This document shows positions 23,803 to 37,500 of a stretch of 64,000 nucleotides of DNA, one piece after another. The notes beneath the pieces were generated by a model. It did no database searches, had not been told where the DNA came from, and was given only the letters and a program-made list of their open reading frames with translations. A program made the translations under genes and the position numbers. The stretch is from positions 24,919,726 to 24,983,725 of the forward strand of contig CM063245.1 of the NCBI GenBank assembly GCA_032158295.1. The letters run 5' to 3'. The stretch comes from Pycnopodia helianthoides (taxonomy: Eukaryota; Echinodermata; Asteroidea; Forcipulatida; Asteriidae). The number at the start of each line of letters is the position of its first letter. The stretch's first letter is position 1.

Positions 23803-23964
23803 CAACCCAATTTCTAAAAGCTGTTAAGCAATAACCAAAAAAGTGGTTAGCACAGAAAAATCTTGCTTACCAGAACCAATGTAATGTGTAATGTTTATGA
23901 CTGGTTCCCTGGTAATCTCTGCTCAACAGAAAAATTTGCTAAGCAGTTTTACAAAACTGGGCCC
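23803..23964. repeat. GGGCCC-type MITE
   Basis: Left AACCCAATTTCTAAAAGCTG and right AAAACTGGGCCCA. Diverged copy. Confidence 0.65.
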
Positions 23965-24228
23965 AGTTGTAAGAACTCGGCGTTGAAGAATATATAAAGT
24001 AAATTTACAGCAAAGTTGAAAGTATTTGTTTTAAATTACATACATTTAGGCCGTGTTCATCCAGTGTAGGATGTAGCCCTTGCTCATAAAAAAAACTAAT
24101 TTATCTCTATTCTCTGCTGTTTTAGTCCCTCTTGTTGCTGCATAAGATCTAATGTCATCCCTTTATACATTCATTCACCTATAATTATTAACATTAAATA
24201 AGTCTTTCAACTGAACCCACCACATAGG

Positions 24229-24638
24229 GCAAGTTTGATCAAGGATCATTGCTAACCACAGTTCAACTAACTCTGATCGAATGCAGAGTCAACGATGATT
24301 GGACTAGTCAGTTTGCGACCAGCCTATCGAGGCCGGTCGCATCCCTGGTTACCAAATAGCTGTTTTAATGGCACAGTGCAGGGAGGACCAGTTATCAGTG
24401 TTCGTCTATTATGGTCCGAGCAACGTTACCACTTCTGAGAGCAAATATCGTCCATATGGCTTTTATCTTTGAACTCATACAAAAACGTTAACAAACAGCC
24501 AGTGGCCACCACCATTTTGTCATGGTTTTGTTAACATGACATGCGTAGCGCGGTTCGCACTTAAACTTCAGTGCGCATGCGCGTAATGTAAACCAACCAC
24601 TAGTTAACCATAGGTCCTTGGTCGAACTTGCTCATCAC
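24229..24638. repeat. MITE with GCAAGTTYGA ends
   Basis: GCAAGTTTGATCAAGGATC on the left and TCCTTGGTCGAACTTGC on the right are inverted, with TAACCA-containing sub-ends. No coding content. Confidence 0.75.
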
Positions 24639-25399
24639 AGCAACTCACATCGTACATTTCCCCTTTAATTTGTAGCAACATATAAAACATTATGTACAAC
24701 CACGCTAGCATACTGAACCAATCAAACAATCTTAATGCATATCAAATTTTAAACAACCCTTGAAGGAATGCTTTTTTAACTGTCGCAAACGTTTACTGTC
24801 AAAATAAAAAAATAAAAAATAAAAAATGTAAATAAATAAGTCTCAAGTGTCAAGGCTGATTGTAGTGAGGTTGAACAGTTCACAACAGTTTTCACCAAGG
24901 ACTGTAGTAGACAAGCATTATAGCTCTACATCAAATAGTTGAGCTTCTTCACTTTAACTGTTTTATTCACTACCCACAATTTTGCATTTGAGGGAGCTTC
25001 CAACAGTGAATCTTAATGAAATTTGTATCTTATTTTGACAGACTGTAAGTTATTTAGCTGTATCAATCATAATAACAATTGAAGAAGAAAAAACCAAGTG
25101 CGTTTCAAATGTTTTGCATAAATTAAATTCAGTATCGGTTTTACACATGCCCCTGACAAGGTCAAAAAATGGCAAATACCATACAAACGCAAACCCAGGT
25201 TAAAGACTTATCAACATTCTACCTACAACCCAGGGCCTCTAAAAAAATACTCTGATTTCAGTTTTTCCCTAACAGTTTTTGTTTATATTCATACTTACAA
25301 AAAAAGATTAATTCTGTAATGCATACAGAAATTTGCGCTTGAGGGCGCTGTTGCTTATTGCGTAGATGAAACCGGTGTAGTTTGCTCACCCATAGTCTG

Positions 25400-25516
25400 C
25401 TATCGGCTGTGCAATGTACCATGCACTCTGAACCTATACAAACAGGTATACTCCAAGTTGCCATGGTTACTGTGGATCTTCAGCTCAACAGCTGGTATTG
25501 GCTCTACATCTGGCTT
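25400..25516 (-). CDS. SUN1/2: SUN exon 17 (C-terminus)
   Basis: Encodes KPDVEPIPAVELKIHSNHGN and LEYTCLYRFRVHG, then TLHSR and TAG. The Tyr/Cys/Tyr set of EYTCLYRF forms the KASH-binding pocket in SUN2 structures. Too short to stand out as an open reading frame; found from the SUN C-terminal motif. Confidence 0.96.
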   Translation of the reverse strand, partial: KPDVEPIPAVELKIHSNHGNLEYTCLYRFRVHGTLHSR

Positions 25517-28500
25517 CTGTAGAAGGGAAGGGGGCGGTGGACAAAATGGTAAATATCAAATATTTCATTTCTCATCTTAATTGTTTACTTTGCATCTTCT
25601 ATATGATTCTTCCATATCACTTCGTCTCGAAACAATAAGGCAATTAACAATGCAGTGCGCCCTCTACAGTTTACCCCGGAGAGGCAATTTTTCCCAGCGG
25701 TTGACTAAAAACAATCACACTGGCAACACAGCACAGAACAGGCAGTGTGTGAGAACCTTTAAAATGGCCGACTTGACTGTGAAAAGCATTCACCAGCCTC
25801 ACACCAAAATACCATCTAACTTGTGTCGTAAACACAGAAAATTACTAACTTGCTGCTTAGCAAACCACGAACGAACTTAAACAATCGAGGTCATGCGGCT
25901 GGCACTGCGCAGCGACTATGAAAATCTTGTTGGCCTTTTCAAGTGGTGCACTGTGAAAATGGCCTCTCCTGGCCAAACTGTAGAGGGCAGCATTTATTGC
26001 GAATCACACGCTTTGTCAGAAGGGCGTATAAAAGAAAGACAAAAAAGTATACAAACAATCTTTTTGCGAGCAAAATTACATAAAATATCACTGGCTAGGA
26101 GAATACTCTGCTAAACAAAAAACAATCCTTGAAGATTGGTTGTCTGTAGCTTCACCCTTGCTTTAAGTCAAACGTTGTATTTCTGGAGCATTCTTTGGGA
26201 AGAATTCATTGTATAAAAGAAGAACGTTTACCTCAATGGCAAAGAATTGCAACGGTGGACCTTCTTGGTCATAGGCGTACTCTCCAAGCAGAACGCCCTC
26301 ACCGTCATCATCTTGTAGACCCTGGTGAAATGAATCCAAATGAACAATTTCAATTGCCGTCAATAGAAAGATTTTGTAAACAAATTCAACTGTTTTCAAT
26401 AGAAAAATTTTGTAAACAAAACTTCACTAATCACAGAATTTTTTTTAAATAAAGATGAAAAATGAAAACTCTTAAAAGCGCACAAGGTCATAAATCCAAC
26501 AAAATTAATACATTTCTAAGTTAATACTAATTATTTAACAATAATTATAATTTACATGTGTAATACTCATATAGATACAATCTAATAGATTTACAACACA
26601 ACACATTATTTGGTTTTACAATACACTGATGTATGTAAAGCCCTGTATACTAAGTGCTTTCTTGAGTCCTGTGAAAAAAATACACCTAGGCATATTACTT
26701 GGGTGGGATTCGAAACCCATGACCATTCTAGAGCAGATGTCTTACCACTCGGCCTTTTAGATTGCCCGGTAGCTAGAGGCAGTTCGAATCCTGTATTTTT
26801 AGCGGTGGGTGATTCTTTATCCCTGATGCAAATTAGATTTCTATTAAACACAACACATGTACGTCTGCCCAGTAAGTGGAATATTTCTCTCTGTTCAATC
26901 ATAAAAACCCTTGCATATGACATCACAAGCCAAAACAGCGCCCTCACCGAGGTCAAAGAATGACTGAACATTGGCGAGAGTTGTACACCGGTCAGTCGGT
27001 AATCTGACCTCAGCGATGGGTGGCCTATGCAAGGGGTCTGTTGTTGTGTTCTTTTTTTAGAAGATGTCGGGGGCTAGAATTTGGGGGAGAAACCGACAAG
27101 ACTGCAGGGCTTGTAGCTCAAAATGTTTACTGGACCAGAATTTTGAGTACAAGGCCAGATTAGAAGAAAAAATGCCTACACAGGTTAATAATTTACCTGT
27201 TTGAATTTGAAAAAGCACTAAGTGAAGATTTATCTCATTTGTATATGATGGGTAGGTAGTCTTTGATAATCAACAGAATTGTATTTATCAGACTGAAAGT
27301 CAACATTTGAACACAAACACAAGACCGCCGGACTTGAGTTTACTGGCCCGATGCTAAAATCACTGGCCTCGGGCCAGCGGTCCAGTGTCAAATTCAAGCC
27401 CTGTGTCCCCTGTTGAAATAAAGAAAATATTTGGTTCATCGAGCCAATCGAATCCCTTTTGTTTAAATCCTCGGTGTCAACAGGTAGACACTCTGAATAA
27501 AACTCTTCAATACTTTCTAGGTAACCATAGAGAGACTGTTCATCTGAGTAGGGAGAAACTTTGGATAATGGGCCTCCAGACCATTCAACCTCATGGTTTG
27601 AACATCCAAGAAGAAAGTTATTAACACCTTTTTGTCTTTGCCTTCTCCTTTTCGCCACAGATATCCCCCTTCTCAGTCTGCCTCATTCACTAATTAATTA
27701 GTTTTTCTCTTTTGTGTTTCCAACCTCTTGTGGTTAAACCAGTCCCTTCCCTCTACCCCCCACCCTCCTTTCTTCATTGTTCATCCTTTGATTATTATGT
27801 GTGCTGTTTGCCTCTCTCTTTTCATTTCTTTCCACTCACACCAGCATACTTGTAAATGCATGTTGTGCTGTCATTTAGCCTTCAAAAAAGACTCTACAAG
27901 GGTTGAAACTTTAAAAATGTTTGCATTTATACCAAAGATCCTGTTGGTTGGTAAAGCTGTTTGCAACAGCTAATTCTATTTTCTCAATACTTTCTACAAA
28001 TAAAAATCTAATTTCATAAAACAAATGAAAAACTAAATACTTCATGGAAAAAAAACGAACATGCACTTCATACACACAAAAAAAAGAGAAGAAATTATAA
28101 AGCTGCATTATTTGTCTTACCCATACACTGAACTCCTTTGGTGCACTATCAATGGTTCCCGTCGGCGAAAGTGACTTGGGGATGTGCTCTAATGAGAAGG
28201 CACTGGGTTTAATAATCCCAGCTAACTGGATCACCATGTAACCCTGGGTACCTTTGAAAGCCCAGCAATTGCCAGGCTGTACATCGGGCTGTGTAGACAA
28301 AACATCGTAAAAAAAAGAGATAAAAATTCTGTATTTCTGTAACATCTGTCAGCATGAGTAATGTCTTCTTTGACAGGGCTTGCCCTTAACACTAGCCCGG
28401 CGTACATTGTCTAGTAAAAATGCTATGGGCTAGTAAACACCACTTTTTAACTTGCCCTGTGGGCTACTAACAACTGTGCAACCTACTTGTTTAAAATGCT

Positions 28501-31500
28501 CATTTCTTCCTTTTCAGATGTGAATACTTAATGTATAAAATGTGTTAATCGTTATTAATGTATGAATATAACCTTATTTGATCATTAAACTGGTTGTTAA
28601 CACATCAGAACATTACATTTATGGCAATTCCTGTTAAAAATCTGGGCTACTAAAACTTCCTGGGGGCAAGTAAAATGCACAGTTTACTGGCCCGGCGGAC
28701 TAGTTCACAAAAAGCTTAAGCTTAAGGCCTGCTCGAGTATCCCCGCTCACATCAGTCCAGGTGAAGCCCAATCTTGATTAAGGTCCGGCTATAAAAAGTG
28801 TTTGTTATGAAATGAGAAATTAGAATTAGCTGTTGCAAACTGCTTACCAACCAAAAGGACCAGTAGTATAAATGCAAAAAATTAGTTAGACGTCTACAAT
28901 ACATTGAGTGTCTGTACCTTTTAGAAATATTTTTACCGGCAGACTGAACCTTAAAGGCCCTGTATACTATTGGTAAGATAAAAAAACACATATGTTCACA
29001 GATTCACACATAACTTACATGATTTAAAGTAAGTAATGGTAGAAAGGGTTCCTTAAATTATTTCTGCCTAAAATGCTATCGTTTCTGAGAAATCAATAAA
29101 AAAATAGTTTTTATCGCGCGCGATAATAAACTCGATGTTTGAATACAGAAAAACACATAGGTCTCTTTTCACTATTTTCTCGTGACCTCGATGACCAATT
29201 GAGCTCAAATTTTGACAGGTTTGTTATTTCATGTATATATTTAATCACACAAAACATGAACTTTGTTTGTGACTGTTTTGTCAGCTCTACCAATCCTGTA
29301 TAATACCTTTAAGGTTTTAAGGAAAATTTACATTTTTCTCAACAGTCTAGCCTTCTCCATATCTATTTTGGATCTCTTTTGTGTGTAAGTTTTTGTTGAA
29401 CTTGTGGAAAGAAATAAAATAAATAATGCGATTTTGCGTTTTTTTTGTCTTGTTGGTGATTTTTAGATCATGGCCCAATTTCATAGAGTTGCTTAGGCAT
29501 AACAAGTTGCTAAGCACAACAAAATTGTGCTTACCAGAACAGGGTTACCAGTTAAAATGTTCAAAACGTACGTGGGACCCTGCTTAGTTTTGCATAGCAG
29601 AAAAAATGTTGAGCAATATTTTTCTGCTGAAGCAGTTCTGCAGAAATTTCCCTGAGAATAAACCAATCTTTCCAACAGATTTTACAATTTCCCTGATTAT
29701 GGAAACTTTTTCCCTATTATGTTGAATGTAAATCTAAATATATTCCTGATTGTTGTACAAAATTAAGTCAAAAATTTGATTTTACAAAATACCAGACAGT
29801 GTTCTGTCATAAAATTACACAAAAACCACACCATTTCAAGAGATATTTATGTGAATCATTATATTCTACTTTTTAAACCATATTCATTTCATAACAACAC
29901 ACATACATGCATACAAGGGGGACAAAAGCAGTCAAGTGGAAAAACATGAATAGAGAGAGTGGAGAGAGAAAAGCAAGAAGCATTCAGAAAAAGCAGGGGG
30001 TAAGCAGGGATTATGAAGACAAAGGGGGGGGGTTGGAGGGAAGGGGATGGCTAGACCACAAAGAAGTTGGAAACACAAAGGACAAAATGGAAGGTTGGAA
30101 GAAAAGTAAATAATTAGTTAATAGGGCAGACTAGAAATATGGATATCTGTGGGGGAAAAGGGAGAGGGCAAAGACAAAGGGTTATTAGTCATTTCCTTCT
30201 TGGATGTTCAAACCATGGGGTTGAATGGTCTTTATGCGCCTTATCCACAATTTCTCCCTACTCAGACGAACAGTCTCTCTGGAGTTACCTAGTGCCTCAA
30301 TGCCCTGTAAATTCATGTCAAAAATGGAGTGGTTAGGAAGATTGAAGTGGTGTCCTACAGGTGTATCCAGCTTGTGGGTGTTGACTGTTGATCTGTGGCC
30401 GTAGAAACGCTTCTTCATTGTAGTTCTTGTTTCACCTATGTATTGAACACCACAAACTCTGCAAGATATTAGATAGATTAGATTAGTTGTGGTGCAGGTG
30501 ACATGACCCCTTGTCTTATGGGTGGTACCACCTGTATGGCTGGTAAAGGAGTCAGATTCCCTGATGTGTTGTCTACAAACGATGCATTTTGATGTGTTGG
30601 AACACCTAAAAGTACCCTGTGGCAAAGGGGGATTAACATCATCATTAATGGGGGGGACTTCTGCCCGGACGATGAGATCCCTGAGACTGGGTGGGCGTCG
30701 GAAGGCAACTATGGGTTCTTCCTGTACAGCACGCTGAAGCCGATCTGATGTGTGAAGGATATGATGGTTGGAACTGGTTATTGAAGCAGAACTTAGATCC
30801 AGCTGCTCACTTGCCTGTTTTGAGCAATTCACCAGTGAGATCGGTGCTGGTTTAACTAAACTTGAATCTGTTCTAATTTCTAGGAGAAATGGCAAGATTG
30901 GCCGCCTTCTGTCGAAACAGAAACATTACAGACAGAGACGATTCAAGCGCAACACAGCCCCTGAGGCCGAGCAGTCAGTCCCTCAATCCACAGTCATTAA
31001 TCTCTCATCATCTACCCTTTCAGATGCAGAACACAGCCTGCTCTCCAAGGGACTCAACTTCTGCCCCACTCCCCCCACAGTGAATCAGGTTGAGCTCAGT
31101 CAGGACCTCACTGACTACTACCGCAGAATTCGCCTCCGTGAATTCTTCCTTGACTCACCACCTATGGATCCTGAGCCATTTTACTGCAAGAGTAAATGGG
31201 TACCACCTAAGAACCGTGTGCCATCCCTTGAGACTTACATACAGGTTGTTCGTTCACAAATTAATCCCAGTGATCATTCCACCCACAGGACTCATGACAA
31301 CCTCCCTAGAGAAGAACGTGAGGCCCTTAAGACTCTACGAGCAAGGAAGGACATCATCGTCAAGCCAGCTGACAAGGGCTCTGCTGTTGTTGTCATGGGT
31401 CGTCAGCAATACATCGATGAAGCCATGAGACAGCTCAACAACCAAACTAACTATAAACCCCTTGACATCGATCCCACAGGCACATTTTCAAAGGAGATTC

Positions 31501-34500
31501 AACAAACACTGGATGAGATGCATGACCGTGACCACCTCTCAAAGAAAGCTCACAAGTTTCTCTCCCCGGTAGACTGTAGAACAGCAAGATTTTACCTTCT
31601 TCCCAAGGTACACAAGCCAGAAAACCCAGGGAGACCCATCATATCTGGCAATGGTTCCCCCACTGAGAATATATCTCTTTTTGTTGACAGTTTTCTCAAG
31701 CCGCTTATGCCACAGGTTCCATCATATATTCATGACACTCCAGATTTTCTTCGTAAAATCTCAGGTATTCAGAAGCAGGTCCCCAACACAGCTATCATCG
31801 GTACTTTTGATGTGTCCTCTTTGTACACCAACATCCCCCAAGATGAAGGGATTGCTGCCTGCTCCTCAGCCCTGTCTAAGAGTGGTCACGTGTCACCGCC
31901 AATTTCTGACATTGTATCCCTCATGCAACATGTTCTAACAAAAAACAACTTTTCGTTCTTAGGTAAGAATTTCCTACAGGTACATGGCACTGCAATGGGT
32001 ACACAGATGGCACCTTCAATGGCCTGCTTTTTCATGAGTCAACTTGAACAGCGCATGTTGTCGTCGGCCCCTTGCCGCCCCTGGGTCTGGTGGCGCTATA
32101 TTGATGACATCTTTTTCATCTGGACTAGTGATGAAGCAAGCCTCATATCATTCATTAACCACATTAATTCCTTCCACAGGACCATCAAATTCACGAATGA
32201 ATACTCGACCGAGGACACCCATTTTCTGGATGTCAAAGTTATAAAGACGGAAGACGGCTTAACCACAGATCTCTTTGTTAAACCCACAGATAAACATCAA
32301 TACCTCCACTCCAGCAGCTGTCACCCCCAACACTGCAAAACCAGCATAGCCTACAGTCAGGCCCTCAGACTCCGTCGAATCTGTTCTAATGATTCTGATT
32401 TTTTCCACCACTCGCAGGAACTTAAGAAACACCTTGTTTCCAGGGGTCATAGCTCCCTAGCAGTCCATCGAGCGATTCAGAAAGTCAAGGCTCGTTCTAG
32501 GGAGTCTGTACTCTCCAAAGGACCCAAGCAACAACGGAGTTCCAAGGGGCAAGTTCCTTTTGTTGTCACTTTTCACCCCTCACTTCCTCCCATTCGTAAA
32601 ATAACCAGTTCCAACCATCATATCCTTCACACATCAGATCGGCTTCAGCGTGCTGTACAGGAAGAACCCATAGTTGCCTTCCGACGCCCACCCAGTCTCA
32701 GGGATCTCATCGTCCGGGCAGAAGTCCCCCCCATTAATGATGATGTTAATCCCCCTTTGCCACAGGGTACTTTTAGGTGTTCCAACACATCAAAATGCAT
32801 CGTTTGTAGACAACACATCAGGGAATCTGACTCCTTTACCAGCCATACAGGTGGTACCACCCATAAGACAAGGGGTCATGTCACCTGCACCACAACTAAT
32901 CTAATCTATCTAATATCTTGCAGAGTTTGTGGTGTTCAATACATAGGTGAAACAAGAACTACAATGAAGAAGCGTTTCTACGGCCACAGATCAACAGTCA
33001 ACACCCACAAGCTGGATACACCTGTAGGACACCACTTCAATCTTCCTAACCACTCCATTTTTGACATGAATTTACAGGGCATTGAGGCACTAGGTAACTC
33101 CAGAGAGACTGTTCGTCTGAGTAGGGAGAAATTGTGGATAAGGCGCATAAAGACCATTCAACCCCATGGTTTGAACATCCAAGAAGGAAATGACTAATAA
33201 CCCTTTGTCTTTGCCCTCTCCCTTTTCCCCCACAGATATCCATATTTCTAGTCTGCCCTATTAACTAATTATTTACTTTTCTTCCAACCTTCCATTTTGT
33301 CCTTTGTGTTTCCAACTTCTTTGTGGTCTAGCCATCCCTTCCCTCCAACCCCCCCCCCCTTTGTCTTCATAATCCCTGCTTACCCCCTGCTTTTTCTGAA
33401 TGCTTCTTGCTTTTCTCTCTCCACTCTCTCTATTCATGTTTTTCCACTTGACTGCTTTTGTCCCCCTTGTATGCATGTATGTGTGTTGTTATGAAATGAA
33501 TATGGTTTAAAAAGTAGAATATAATGATTCACATAAATATCTCTTGAAATGGTGTGGTTTTTGTGTAATTTTATGACAGAACACTGTCTGGTATTTTGTA
33601 AAATCAAATTTTTGACTTAATTTTGTACAACAATCAGGAATATATTTAGATTTACATTCAACATAATAGGGAAAAAGTTTCCATAATCAGGGAAATTGTA
33701 AAATCTGTTGGAAAGATTGGTTTATTCTCAGGGAAATTTCGGCAGAACTGCTTCAGCAGAAAAATATTGCTCAACATTTTTTCTGCTATGCAAAACTAAG
33801 CAGGGTCCCACGTACGTTTTGAACATTTTAACTGGTAACCCTGTTCTGGTAAGCACAATTTTGTTGTGCTTAGCAACTTGTTATGCCTAAGCAACTCTAT
33901 GAAATTGGGCCATGATCTAAAAATCACCAACAAGACAAAAAAAACGCAAAATCGCATTATTTATTTTATTTCTTTCCACAAGTTCAACAAAAACTTACAC
34001 ACAAAAGAGATCCAAAATAGATATGGAGAAGGCTAGACTGTTGAGAAAAATGTAAATTTTCCTTAAAACCTTAAAGGTATTATACAGGATTGGTAGAGCT
34101 GACAAAACAGTCACAAACAAAGTTCATGTTTTGTGTGATTAAATATATACATGAAATAACAAACCTGTCAAAATTTGAGCTCAATTGGTCATCGAGGTCA
34201 CGAGAAAATAGTGAAAAGAGACCTATGTGTTTTTCTGTATTCAAACATCGAGTTTATTATCGCGCGCGATAAAAACTATTTTTTTATTGATTTCTCAGAA
34301 ACGATAGCATTTTAGGCAGAAATAATTTAAGGAACCCTTTCTACCATTACTTACTTTAAATCATGTAAGTTATGTGTGAATCTGTGAACATATGTGTTTT
34401 TTTATCTTACCAATAGTATACAGGGCCTTTAAGGTTCAGTCTGCCGGTAAAAATATTTCTAAAAGGTACAGACACTCAATGTATTGTAGACGTCACCTAC

Positions 34501-37500
34501 CTGAATGACAGTCCGAGGCGAGTTGGCCATATACCACAGCGGTATACCAAATATACTCAGCAGTGCAGTCTTAGAGTAGTGTGTCTCAGAGCATCTGGTA
34601 CTAATCACACTCCCACCTGCAGACTCCAATGCATAGTCTACCATACCAGTCTTATCAGCACTGTACATGGTCAAGGCACTCAGGACAATATGCTTCACTC
34701 TCTGTGATGGAGTTACAATACAATACAATACAATCAATATATTTATAGGGCGCTCTTACTCATCAAACTAGATGGTTTCACAGCGCTGAACAGAGTCCAG
34801 AAAAAAATTAACAAAGTATTAAATACAGTTAAATGTTGGTAATTGTTCGAAGAGATGAGTTTTCAGAGATGTCTTAAAAGTATCCAAGGAAGGGGAGCAG
34901 CGGATGAACTGAGGAAGCCCATTCCAGAGTTGAGGAGCATGTGCCTGGAATGTATGGTCACCAGTTATGCTGTATGTTCTGGGTACATGGAGTAAGGTAG
35001 TGTCTAAACTTGAGCGGAGTCCAGATTTTAATACCAGAGTGATGTCGAACAATGAGAGAGCCACTTAAACATTGAGAGAGTTCAGAATAAACATTGCAAT
35101 CAAGCTGTCTAGAGTGGATTTCACCAACAACAACTATGCTAGATGGATTTATACAACTTTTCGCTATTAATTTGCAGAAAATAGTTAACGGCTTGACGTT
35201 TTGATTCAAGCAAAGTCTTTCACCACAAACTTCGCAAACTTTGCAAGATATCAGATAGATGTGTTGTCATTGTTGTGTTGTCATTTAGCCTTTGAGAAAG
35301 ACTCTGCTAGGGTCGAAGCGTAATTTTTTTCTGCATTTCTACCATAGGTCCTTTTGGTTTGTAAGCAGTTTGCAACAGCTAATTCTATTTTCAGAGTACA
35401 TTGATAAAAGCGATCAAGAAAACATATACACAGATAAGCAGTTTCAAAGGAGGCACCCCTGACTAATTTCAATATTACCCGGTAAAAGGGAGATTTAGAG
35501 CATGAGTTCTAGTACTGTTTGTCCCTCTTTGTATGGGCCAAACAAAACTTAACACCCTGAATGCGTTCCTGGTGCAAGTTACACAATGTATTGTCCTTGC
35601 ACGCTTTCACATAAAACACTTTTTCACTCGTACCACACAGAATGTTCGGGGCAAGTCAACTGTGGAACACAAAAGGACACTTTTAACACGGCTTTACTAA
35701 GCCTCCATTCTCATGTCCATGTACACACGACATCTGTTGTTAAGTGGTTAAAGGGTATTATATACATGTACAACAACTTAGTTTGACACGTACCTCTTCA
35801 TCCATGCTACCATCGGCGCTCAGATTGAGACTACCTCCAGATGACCTTTGACCTTGACTGAACCATGGAGACATCCACCATCCCTAAGACATAAAATAAA
35901 AAAGCAGTTTTGAATAAACCCTGGCAGTGTCCTGTATTAAATATGTGTCATGCCATTGCATTTCATTAATCTGTTAGTTATTTCTTTTCTTTAGAAATTG
36001 CAAATACAAATTCTAAAAAAATGACTGCAGTCTCAGCATTACTAAACTTCAAAGCTGACTTCCAAAACTTTATTTCGGTCTCAGCTTGAACTTCCACAAA
36101 CGCCATTTTAACACGTTGACTGCCGCCTACATGTATGAGTATATTCGTAGTAACAGGTGTAACGGATTCTGCCACTACGAGTTTACTCATAGAGAATGAA
36201 AGGGCTTTGTATTGTTAATTGAGTACACTGGCATCACTGAGAGAGAGAATGCAACAAATACACTTCTGGCAGTGGTGAGGACATACATCCTTAGAATCAG
36301 GCATGCAACTGTAACTCCACAAAAAAAGAGGAAATTACAAAATTTCAATGATTTTGTACAGTATTTTTAAATTTTAATGGTAAAACTGAGAATAAAAAAG
36401 AGGGAATCAGCTGATCCGAGGAAAAGTTGCATGCCTGTAGAATGTGTATGTTCAAACAGATCAGGCCACATTCAGACTTACCAAGAGTCCTGTCTTGTAA
36501 CCTAGTGACAAGGCCAGATTAGGCCAGGGCCCAGTTTCTGCTTACACTTTTTACAGGGCAAGCGCCAAATTTCTGCGCTAGCTGTGTATACTTCCATGGT
36601 ATAGTAAGCGAAGAATGCCAAGTAATGTGGACTTTGCACGCAAAGAAGCAGAAACTCCCTGCTAACCTGTGAAATACGCTTGACGCAGCGCGGACTTCCC
36701 TGCTTACCGTAAGTGCCAATTCTTTGCTTACAGTAAGCAGAGCCATGAAATTGGGCCCAGATTAGACCACATTCAGACTTACCAAGAGTCCTGTCTTGTT
36801 CTGACAGTATTTGTTGTACACAGCTTGTTACCTAGCGACCAGGCCAGATTAGGCCAGATTGAACCAGATCAGACCACATTCAGACTTACCAAGAGTCCTG
36901 TCTTGTTCTGACAGTATTTGTTGTACACAGCTTGTAACTTAGCGACCAGGCCAGATTAGGCCAGATTGAACCAGATCAGACCACATTCAGACTTACCAAG
37001 AGTCCTGTCTTGTTCTTACAGCATTCATGGACATCAACCTGTAACTTGGTGATGTTGGTCTTGGCTGCATTCAGTTCATCCTTTATGGCAGCTATTCCAA
37101 TACCCAAACCAGCACTACATAAAAGTTAAACATCAAAACGAACGTTGTTAAAAAAAAAGTCAAAACTACTGATAATAATTTCATAGGACCGACTTTAGTT
37201 TAAATCATGCATAAAACTCATATTCCTTGATTTTAAATTTTAGCAAAACCACAATGAGTTGTGACAGAAAAACAAAACCACATAATCTCTGTGTCAGTGC
37301 AAAAACTAAGTGTCTCGATTTTGAAAAGACGTTGTATCTCGCACGAGAATGCTCCGTGTAGAAAACATTGTATCTCAATTTGTAAAAAAGTTGTATCTCG
37401 TCATGATATGCCCAGACATGGCTAATCATTTTCATTTTAGTAATCAATTCTTTTCAGTTAGAAGTGTCTGGAAAACGAATAAACAACAGAAACTTGGTTT

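Larger units (their letters stand above)
18452..25399. other. Intergenic space between converging dmc1 and SUN genes
   Basis: About 6.9 kb with no supported gene. It holds the 3' flanks of both genes, several GGGCCC-type MITEs (20257-20825, 23803-23964), two minisatellites and a MITE at 24229-24638. Long AT-rich stretches at 20940-21420 show nothing recognisable. Confidence 0.7.
28889..34494. mobile_element. Penelope-like element inside a large inverted duplication
   Basis: Left arm 28889-30782 is the reverse complement of right arm 32600-34494, with spacer 30783-32599 holding the N-terminal and RT part of the Penelope ORF. Each arm contains, from inside out: the nuclease end of the ORF, its 3' untranslated region, about 0.6 kb including a GGGCCC-type MITE, and a TTAAAGG-type foldback MITE with a central CGCGCG palindrome. 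Only about three differences are visible by eye: two homopolymer length changes (near 30027 and 30042 against the matching sites at 33340-33360) and one base near 29643/33740. The whole structure sits in one SUN intron. Confidence 0.93.

Noticed and set aside
30185..30895. 236-codon - strand frame as an independent GIY-YIG gene
   Set aside because: It is the inverted duplicate of the Penelope ORF end, and its first codons come from the spacer.
28121..35400. Hammerhead ribozyme expected in Penelope-like terminal repeats
   Set aside because: I looked for the CTGATGA and GAAA core near the element ends and did not find a convincing pair.
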